A stretch of 64,000 nt of DNA from NCBI RefSeq assembly GCF_003667825.1, contig NZ_CP033043.1:1737001-1801000 (forward strand), given 5' to 3'. Positions 58,813-64,000 of the stretch are shown here, piece after piece (position 1 is the first letter of the stretch; every line of letters begins with the position of its first letter). The notes under the pieces are model-generated. The model worked only from the letters and a program-made list of their open reading frames with translations. It was not told where the DNA came from and searched no databases. This DNA is from Metabacillus litoralis. GTDB lineage: Bacteria; Bacillota; Bacilli; Bacillales; Bacillaceae. The position numbers and the translations under genes are program-made.

Positions 58813-59229
58813 ATGAAACAATCATCTTTGGTTTTAGTGATAATTTCTATTATTATAGCTGTTGCAATTTATATTGTTGCCAGCACTATTTACAAAGGCG
58901 ATTACATTAGTGAAGAGCATTATTTTGAAGGAAACTCTGAAAATTGGAGTATATCAGCAAAATTGGTTGAAACAGGTGATGAAACATATTCTCTCACTAC
59001 AGAGATAGCCTATCTTGCTGAAGGAGAAGCTCCAGAAAGAGTGAGGTGGCTTCTTAATGGTAATAGGTTCAGTACAGGTGGTGAAGAATCCCTAACTGAT
59101 GGTAGTATAATTAAAAAGGAACCACCTAGAGAAATAATAATTACAGAAAATGATAAAATTACATTTTCAATTGAGTGGAGTGATCAGTTAGAAGAGAATA
59201 TTATATTGACTCCAAAAACAGATAAATAA
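58813..59229 (+). CDS. N-terminally anchored extracellular protein
   Basis: 138 residues: one signal-anchor helix (SLVLVIISIIIAVAIYIVAS) and an extracellular beta-rich domain (NWSISAKLVETGDETYSLTT; IIITENDKITFSIEWSDQLE) of immunoglobulin-like composition. No family is recognised. TAAGGAGATTTT is a good ribosome binding site. The 5' spacer (58476-58812) contains only a 12-base palindrome at 58656. Confidence 0.65.
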   Translation: MKQSSLVLVIISIIIAVAIYIVASTIYKGDYISEEHYFEGNSENWSISAKLVETGDETYSLTTEIAYLAEGEAPERVRWLLNGNRFSTGGEESLTDGSIIKKEPPREIIITENDKITFSIEWSDQLEENIILTPKTDK

Positions 59230-59424
59230 AAATTACATTCGGCAAGATAGTAAAACTTCGTTTAATGGATACTTTTTTCTCTTGTTTTTTTATTTTGATA
59301 AGATATCAGTTACGTCTAAGATTATGATTAAACGTCAGATTAATCCATCTTTTTCAATTAGACTCCCCCTTCAAGAATATACTATTTTACCTTATTCACT
59401 TATGGCAAATTATTAATATGTTGT

Positions 59425-59500
59425 TAAGCGACCTTTCCTTATAAATAAAAAAACAGCTATCCTTATTCAAGAACAGCGCTTTGTTAAATTGAATATTTTA
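59425..59500 (+). repeat. Two abutting dispersed repeat pieces
   Basis: TTAAGCGACCTTTCCTTATA is followed by AACAGCTATCCTTATTCAAG, AACAGCGCTTTGTTAAATTG. The right piece overlaps the last codons of the gene at 59467. Confidence 0.7.
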
Positions 59501-59745
59501 TTAAAAGAAAATATTAACATTCCGCAAATCATAGATCCTCCCACAAATGATAACAAATAAAAATAAGGGGAGGATATAACATAACCAAATGCTACTTCAT
59601 TTTGAAGCGTTTCTACTTTATCCCACGCACCTGCAATATCCGGTTTATAGTATTTGGTTTTTATATAACCAACCGACATAATACCTACAAAATAAATAAA
59701 ATGTAATATTATTGAGCAAATAATTGATTGAAGCATTATCTTCAT
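59467..59745 (-). CDS. Small membrane protein whose C-terminus reads into a repeat
   Basis: 92 residues with two or three helices (IICSIILHFIYFVGIMSVG; YFYLLSFVGGSMICGMLIFS). The final residues (IFNLTKRCS) are encoded inside the repeat hairpin, so the original stop was probably lost. GAGGTGAAGTTTAA precedes the ATG. No family is recognised. Confidence 0.55.
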   Translation of the reverse strand: MKIMLQSIICSIILHFIYFVGIMSVGYIKTKYYKPDIAGAWDKVETLQNEVAFGYVISSPYFYLLSFVGGSMICGMLIFSFNKIFNLTKRCS

Positions 59746-59846
59746 TTAAACTTCACCTCTACAATTCCATATTACCACGATAACCCATACTTTCATTCCC
59801 CTAGTCTCGAAAAAATTCACTTTCTAATGATCCCTTCCTTATCCAA

Positions 59847-59917
59847 GGATATGGCCTTAAACTTAAAAAAGCACCTTTCCTTAGTTCCAGAAAAGCGCAT
59901 TTATTGCTGAAGAATAA
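59847..59917 (+). repeat. Dispersed repeat copy, near consensus
   Basis: GGATATGGCCTTAAACTTAA, AAAAGCACCTTTCCTTAGTT, CCAGAAAAGCGCATTTATTG, CTGAAGAATAA. It lies 60 bases 3' of the gene at 59977. Confidence 0.9.
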
Positions 59918-59976
59918 TATCAATAAAACAAACAATTATAATAAAATTTTAGTAAGAATGAACAAAGGAAAAGAAT

Positions 59977-60168
59977 TTACTTTTTGGGCTGATCAAGTGC
60001 TTGGTAAGCTACCTGGTACTTTCCTCCATCGGCAACTTCTGAATGGTACAAGGCCTTAAGGGCATTGTTTTTTTCAAGACCCATTTCTACCTTTAGTTCT
60101 TTAAAGCGGGTATGCAGTTCTTTATTTTCCTTAATTAGTTGTTGCATTTGCGATTTTATGTACTTCAA
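59977..60168 (-). CDS. Small coiled-coil protein
   Basis: 63 residues: a charged helix likely to form a coiled coil (SQMQQLIKENKELHTRFKEL) and a polar tail (SEVADGGKYQVAYQALDQPK). TTG start after AAAGGAGCTAAATATT, which is well placed. No family is recognised. Located just after the DUF188 gene in the same direction. Confidence 0.6.
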   Translation of the reverse strand: MKYIKSQMQQLIKENKELHTRFKELKVEMGLEKNNALKALYHSEVADGGKYQVAYQALDQPKK

Positions 60169-60210
60169 AATATTTAGCTCCTTTCTGAATCTCTGAGTTT
60201 AGCCTAAATT

Positions 60211-60658
60211 TTAACTAGAAATAACCTGTTTAAAAAGATCCCTAAATTGCTCCCGGTCTTCTGCTGTAAAAGGCTTTGGTCCCTTTGTTCGCTGTCCACT
60301 TTTTCGAGCCATTGCACTTAAATAACGTGTTTGCAATTTGCAATAATTGGTCAATATTTTCATTTGTATAACTGAATCCTGTATGGTGGAGGACGATAAT
60401 TCCTTTTGCTAAACCTAGCGACGCAAGACCATAATCTTGCGTCACAATAATATCTCCTTTTTCTACCAACTTCACAATCCGATAATCTGCAGCATCTGCT
60501 CCAGAATCAACATAAATGGTTTCCACTCCTGTTGGCTGTTCTGCATTAGAAAAATGAGAAAAGCTTGTAACGAGGATAACCCGGATTTCTAAATTCCTTG
60601 CTTCAGAAATAATAATATCTTTCACCGGACAAGCATCTGCATCCACATAAATTTTCAT
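60211..60658 (-). pseudogene. YaiI/YqxD (DUF188) gene with a 7-bp tandem duplication
   Basis: The N-terminal 115 residues are a normal DUF188 PIN-like domain ([36 protein letters not shown]). At 60331-60344 the seven-base unit TTGCAAT occurs twice, shifting the frame; as read, the protein ends at 60242 with an unrelated tail. Removing one unit restores [36 protein letters not shown] and a TAA at 60211. YqxD-type proteins are putative nucleases of unknown function. Confidence 0.85.
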
Positions 60659-60968
60659 TTTCTTCCTCCTGTCAAGAAGTTCGACTTACTATTTAACTTA
60701 ATCTTTTTCAACTATAAAAGGGACTGGTGACTTTTGTTTAAAAATAATAAAGAGTTCTTCCTTTTGCTGTATTTTTCTATCCTCATATTATACTTAATAG
60801 AATTGTGTTGGCAAATGGTCATTCAATTGACATCAAAAGATACCTTAGAACTAAATTCTTGATTAGAAAGTCACACTTTTTATACAACAAAAGACCTCAT
60901 CTACCAATAACAATATTGTTTGTTGAAGCTCCCATTAAAGAAGCACTTCTATAGGGTTACATTTTTAT

Positions 60969-61433
60969 TCACTTGAAAGATTCAGCTATACTTATCATCG
61001 TTTCTTTCGTTACTTTAGTATCTAGACCTATTGTTTGATAGTTTAAAAAGTAATGATACTTCCCATCATTCCATACCAAATCTAATCCAGTAATTTCATC
61101 GTCAGTAAAAGAACCTTCAAGTTCGTTAATCTTTACCGTTTCTTCAAAGTCTCCACTATATGTTACATCCCCAAGGTGAATTCTTAAATTAAAGGCCTCA
61201 CCACTCTCTCCTATAAACTCAATTGGATATATTTGTGATTCATGAGGAGGCATTTGAAGTTCATATACCTTGATTTTCATTGGGAATTTAGTAGGTAGTT
61301 TAGGCTTAATTCCTTGGTCATTTAGTTCTTTCAATAATTCACTTTGCTCGAATTCAACTAAATTTTGTTCATTGCTGCAACTTGCGATAAGAAACAATGA
61401 AAATGCCATGAACACCAACATTATTTTTTTCAA
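60969..61433 (-). CDS. Lipoprotein of unknown function
   Basis: 154 residues with a lipobox (LVFMAFSLFLIASC), then a polar domain (LKELNDQGIKPKLPTKFPMK; EFIGESGEAFNLRIHLGDVT). The second half (LDLVWNDGKYHYFLNYQTIG) is beta-rich, similar to proteins that carry DUF4367-type folds; this is only a resemblance. AGAGGGGGAATAATC precedes the ATG. A decayed repeat end (AATATTGTTTGTTGAAGCTC) lies near 60911, 3' of the gene. Confidence 0.7.
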   Translation of the reverse strand: MKKIMLVFMAFSLFLIASCSNEQNLVEFEQSELLKELNDQGIKPKLPTKFPMKIKVYELQMPPHESQIYPIEFIGESGEAFNLRIHLGDVTYSGDFEETVKINELEGSFTDDEITGLDLVWNDGKYHYFLNYQTIGLDTKVTKETMISIAESFK

Positions 61434-61582
61434 GATTATTCCCCCTCTTATTAGAGATTACGGAATTATAACTAAAAAAGTTTCATATTTCCTTTTCAAT
61501 CATTTTAATACAATAAAGGTGGGCTTTCTTAACCTTCTAAAGCTACTCTGTCTCAGGATTAAAGACAAAGAAAGATGGACTG

Positions 61583-61642
61583 CTAAAACAGCCCATCCTT
61601 GTTCAATTATACCGCTTCTGTTTTTTGAAGATGAATCTCTGT
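61583..61642 (+). repeat. Decayed dispersed repeat copy
   Basis: AAAACAGCCCATCCTTGTTC, AATTATACCGCTTCTGTTTT, TTGAAGATGAATC. It abuts the end of the DUF6366-type gene. Confidence 0.6.
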
Positions 61643-61836
61643 TAGAGAAGGAATAAGGTATAAATTATAAATCCTATTATTAATACTAGAATAAGAATAC
61701 CAGTTCCTTTTCAGCTTAAACCACCAACTAAATCAGACAATCCTCCACCGTGAACACTTCCAGCAGGATTTCTTTTTAATTCTTCTTGACGCATTCTCTC
61801 TCTTCTTGTCTCAGGATTTTCTCTTTCTTCACTCAT
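61642..61836 (-). pseudogene. DUF6366-type gene with an in-frame TGA
   Basis: The frame reads MSEERENPETRRERMRQEEL, KRNPAGSVHGGGLSDLVGGL, S, TGA (61711-61713), KGTGILILVLIIGFIIYTLF, LL. In DUF6366 proteins a Trp precedes KGTGILIL, so TGG has become TGA. The membrane helix lies after the lesion, so the product would be a soluble 41-mer. One base restores the gene. Confidence 0.7.
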
Positions 61837-61873
61837 ATTGTCTCTTCCCTATTATAATTACAAAAACAACACA

Positions 61874-61926
61874 ATTAGTTGCAATCTTATTCAAGAACAG
61901 CGCTATTATTGTTGAAGATCAATAAT
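61874..61926 (+). repeat. Dispersed repeat copy
   Basis: ATTAGTTGCAATCTTATTCA, AGAACAGCGCTATTATTGTT, GAAGATCAAT. It lies about 100 bases 3' of the NIPSNAP gene. Confidence 0.75.
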
Positions 61927-62028
61927 ATTTTTAAAGGTCCTTGAAGCCGGACTGTGCTCATTTAACTATTGCCACCCGTTCTCTAAATAAATAGCTTACT
62001 CTGTATTTTAACTTTAACTAACGTATAT

Positions 62029-62334
62029 TCATTCGAATACAGGACGCATAAAGCTTCTCTCATAACTTAAAATACATTTAGTGTCTTCTGTAAATTTATA
62101 TGCTTCTTGACATTCTGCATCTAACGACATTTTTGCTCGGTACTCTTCATATGCAGCTAAGCTTGAGAAAGTGAATAATGCATAAGCAATGTTATTAGCA
62201 CCCTCATGCGGAAGAAAATAACCATGATGTGTACCCCCTAATTTATTAACCAGTCGAATCCACATCTTACCATATTCTTCAAAATCCTTTACTTTATAAG
62301 GGTCAATAACATATTTCAAATAACATGTAACCAT
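62029..62334 (-). CDS. NIPSNAP family protein
   Basis: 101 residues forming one NIPSNAP dimeric alpha/beta domain: VTCYLKYVIDPYKVKDFEEY, then GGTHHGYFLPHEGANNIAYA and FTFSSLAAYEEYRAKMSLDA. Function is unknown for bacterial members; the fold is related to ABM monooxygenases. ATG 62334 follows GTGGAGGATTGAA; the longer frame is not supported. Confidence 0.85.
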   Translation of the reverse strand: MVTCYLKYVIDPYKVKDFEEYGKMWIRLVNKLGGTHHGYFLPHEGANNIAYALFTFSSLAAYEEYRAKMSLDAECQEAYKFTEDTKCILSYERSFMRPVFE

Positions 62335-62400
62335 TTCAATCCTCCACATAATTTATTTTTTCTCCATTACGATGTGATACACTCAATAATGAAAATCAGA

Positions 62401-62829
62401 TTATTTAAGTTTGAAAACTAAAATTCCAATAATCATAATTCCTAATCCAATTGATTTGTTAGCAGTAAATGCTAGCTTTTCAGTTCCAAACAAACCAAAG
62501 GTATCGATAATTAATGCCATGATTAATTGAGATATCAACAATATAGAAACGGCATAGGTTGGCCCAATCACCGTAATCCCTTTCATGACGCTGTAAACGA
62601 TAATCGCCCCAAATACACCTCCTAACAGATATAATTTATTGACATCGTTCAATTTATAAATACTGCCATCCCTTATAACCATGAATAATAGAAGAGACAC
62701 AATAAACCCTAAACCATGTACAATGGTACTGGTCTGCCACAAACCGAGTTTTTCACTCAGTCTCGTATTAAAAATAGATTGTAAGCTTATTAAAATCCCT
62801 GCAAGAAAAGAAAAAAGAACTCCTTGCAT
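62401..62829 (-). CDS. DMT family transporter (DUF606/YdcZ-like)
   Basis: 142 residues with five helices forming one DMT half (VLFSFLAGILISLQSIFNTR; LYLLGGVFGAIIVYSVMKGI; AFTANKSIGLGIMIIGILVF). YdcZ-type proteins work as dimers to export small molecules. It ends 12 bases from the Crp/Fnr-type gene, which is upstream and in the same direction, so the two probably form an operon. The ribosome binding site is GGGGGGAATTTT. Confidence 0.85.
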   Translation of the reverse strand: MQGVLFSFLAGILISLQSIFNTRLSEKLGLWQTSTIVHGLGFIVSLLLFMVIRDGSIYKLNDVNKLYLLGGVFGAIIVYSVMKGITVIGPTYAVSILLISQLIMALIIDTFGLFGTEKLAFTANKSIGLGIMIIGILVFKLK

Positions 62830-62841
62830 AAAATTCCCCCC

Positions 62842-63540
62842 CTATTCATATATGTTGCCAATCGCTAGTTCCTTTAATTTTTGTATATCTTTTATATAAA
62901 GACCCTCTTTTTTTCTTTCGATAATAGACTCTAAACAAAGTTTTTTTACGACTCTGTTTAAATGCCTGTAACTGGTACCAAGTAAATCAGCCACTTCGGT
63001 TAATTTTGGCGTTCTCATATCCTCAGAAAATATGTAGTTGTTTTCTTCGCTCATAACGGATAAAAGATAACTGGCAAGTCTGTTTTCAACTGGATAAAGA
63101 AGATTTAAACTCGTAAAATTAGAAAATGAATATAATTTATGACTGATTTTTTGAAGAATGAATTGTAGAAATTCTGGATTATTATAAAATGTCTTATATA
63201 ATATATGAAAATTAATTCCTATTAATAAACTTTCATATACAGATTCCACATTAACCTTAACCTCGTATTGAGTTGTAAATTCGATATCACCTATAATCGC
63301 CAAGGGATTGTTAAACCTTAATAACAGTGATCTCCCATTTGGCAGTGTTGTAAATACTTTTAATTTACCTTTGACCAAGAAATACATTTGATCCAACTTA
63401 TCCCCGTTCGAACAAAGAATCTCTCCTTTATTCAATTGATACATTTGCATATCTTGCAGTATTTCTTGATTAAACAGAATGTCTAGTTTATGTTCTTGTA
63501 AGTGAAATCTTAATAGGTCTTGATTAAACATTTCATTCAT
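62842..63540 (-). CDS. Crp/Fnr family transcriptional regulator (YeiL-like)
   Basis: 232 residues. A cyclic-nucleotide-type sensing domain (GEILCSNGDKLDQMYFLVKG; TLPNGRSLLLRFNNPLAIIG) is joined by a long helix to a winged HTH (TEVADLLGTSYRHLNRVVKK). The few Cys are not arranged as an Fnr iron-sulfur cluster. It resembles YeiL. It probably controls the downstream exporter. AGGAGGTTTTAA precedes the start. Confidence 0.85.
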   Translation of the reverse strand: MNEMFNQDLLRFHLQEHKLDILFNQEILQDMQMYQLNKGEILCSNGDKLDQMYFLVKGKLKVFTTLPNGRSLLLRFNNPLAIIGDIEFTTQYEVKVNVESVYESLLIGINFHILYKTFYNNPEFLQFILQKISHKLYSFSNFTSLNLLYPVENRLASYLLSVMSEENNYIFSEDMRTPKLTEVADLLGTSYRHLNRVVKKLCLESIIERKKEGLYIKDIQKLKELAIGNIYE

Positions 63541-63604
63541 TTAAAACCTCCTGAAAATAATTAACTACGGGTTTCTTTATTCTAATTAAAAAGCATTTTC
63601 TTCA

Positions 63605-63638
63605 AGAAAAAAAGGACATATGTCCTTTTTTTTTACTT
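63605..63638. terminator. Perfect palindromic terminator
   Basis: AAAAAAAGGACATATGTCCT continues as TTTTTTT, so the arms are exact complements and both strands end in a T-run. It separates the Crp-type unit from the genes to its right. Confidence 0.85.
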
Positions 63639-63663
63639 AATTTATTAAACTAAATGGTTCAAT

Positions 63664-63716
63664 TCAAAAAGGACGCCTTATATTTTGGAATAGCCCTTTT
63701 TTTGTGGAAGATTATA
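63664..63716 (+). repeat. Decayed dispersed repeat copy
   Basis: CAAAAAGGACGCCTTATATT, TTGGAATAGCCCTTTTTTTG, TGGAAGATTAT. It lies about 45 bases 3' of the last gene. Confidence 0.6.
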
Positions 63717-63758
63717 TCTATAGAAAAATTCCAATTAGGTTTAGTATGGGGTAACCGA

Positions 63759-63902
63759 CTACCTACTGCTTGCTTTTTTATTAACGATTATTCCCAAAGC
63801 AATAAGGATAATCGAAACTAGTAAAGCAGTTCCAACCCCAACAGGTGTAAAAAAGCTTATAAGCAATATTAAAATACCTAAGACTATTAATCCGCTACCC
63901 AT
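63759..63902 (-). CDS. Small two-helix membrane protein
   Basis: 47 residues: MGSGLIVLGILILLISFFTP, VGVGTALLVSIILIALGIIV, NKKASSR. Two helices joined by a Gly/Pro turn and a short basic tail. The ATG at 63902 follows GTGAGGTGTTTAT. No family name is recognised. The last 98 bases of the window hold no other gene. Confidence 0.65.
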   Translation of the reverse strand: MGSGLIVLGILILLISFFTPVGVGTALLVSIILIALGIIVNKKASSR

Positions 63903-64000
63903 ATAAACACCTCACAGTTTTATTCATATTATTTAAATCCATAACTTTATATGACTAATATAAATTCATTTCGGTCGCATCAACTTTAAAATTTCCAGAA

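Noticed and set aside
30477..61836. TGA or TAG read as tryptophan (recoding)
   Set aside because: Intact genes throughout use TGG for Trp and TGA/TAG as stops; the in-frame stops occur only in damaged, fragmentary genes.
1289..63716. Claiming a proven integron
   Set aside because: No tyrosine recombinase, attI site or canonical attC core (RYYYAAC/GTTRRRY at fixed positions) was found in the window. Only the layout is similar.

Overview
The window comes from a low-GC, endospore-forming Firmicute, most likely a Bacillaceae. Evidence is AT-rich DNA, strong AGGAGG-type ribosome binding sites, and many spore or Bacillus-type families: CwlJ, GerPA/GerPF-like, YjcZ, DUF1657, YIEGIA, DUF421, a spore-type amidase, a T-box leader and two CBO0543-type membrane proteins. 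No tRNA, rRNA, CRISPR array or phage structural gene was seen.

Layout. (1) 1-15.9 kb is an accessory zone of short, mostly minus-strand, mostly single-gene units: GNAT acetyltransferases, a Nudix hydrolase, a histidine phosphatase, SUKH, DUF4306, DUF3888, a GyrI-like protein, a RmlD-like reductase, a kinase and small membrane proteins. Several are broken (RidA, DUF3221, an 11.9 kb membrane peptide). (2) 16.5-24.5 kb is a sporulation/germination zone: YjcZ, DUF421, DUF1657, a YIEGIA pair with a frameshift, CwlJ, an amidase, a GerP-type protein, Hsp20 and a CBO0543-type protein. (3) 25-32 kb has a class B penicillin-binding protein, an AraC regulator with an EamA exporter, a hydrolase and gene remnants. 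(4) 33-41.7 kb is one co-oriented set that looks like a copper or envelope redox island: CcdA-like, CtaG-like, response regulator, histidine kinase, F510_1955/YtkA-like proteins, a Met-rich peptide and CopC-CopD. (5) 42-64 kb is accessory again: DUF2268 protease, an IS110-family element, MarR-rhodanese, methyltransferase, lipoproteins, a T-box-controlled MFS exporter, a WYL regulator with a DJ-1/PfpI protein, Pr6Pr, NIPSNAP, a DMT exporter and a Crp/Fnr regulator.

The most striking feature is a dispersed repeat, about 45 bp in core form and up to about 125 bp in full form, present in roughly 35-40 recognisable or decayed copies. It is an imperfect palindrome (AAGCRCCTTTC, loop, GAAAGGYGCTT, then TTATTGCTGAAGATCA). 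Every copy I could orient points the same way. Most copies sit just 3' of a minus-strand gene, and the repeat is nearly absent from the spore and copper zones. Short duplicated pieces of gene ends, several joined to this repeat, lie elsewhere in the window. The layout resembles a gene-cassette array with one palindromic site per small gene, but no integrase is in the window, so a mobile or amplified terminator family is an equally open explanation.

An unusual number of genes carry one clear lesion (frameshift, nonsense codon, 7-bp duplication). They may be pseudogenes in a fast-turnover region, or some may be sequencing errors. Coordinates were worked out by eye; starts were moved where a ribosome binding site favours an internal start.
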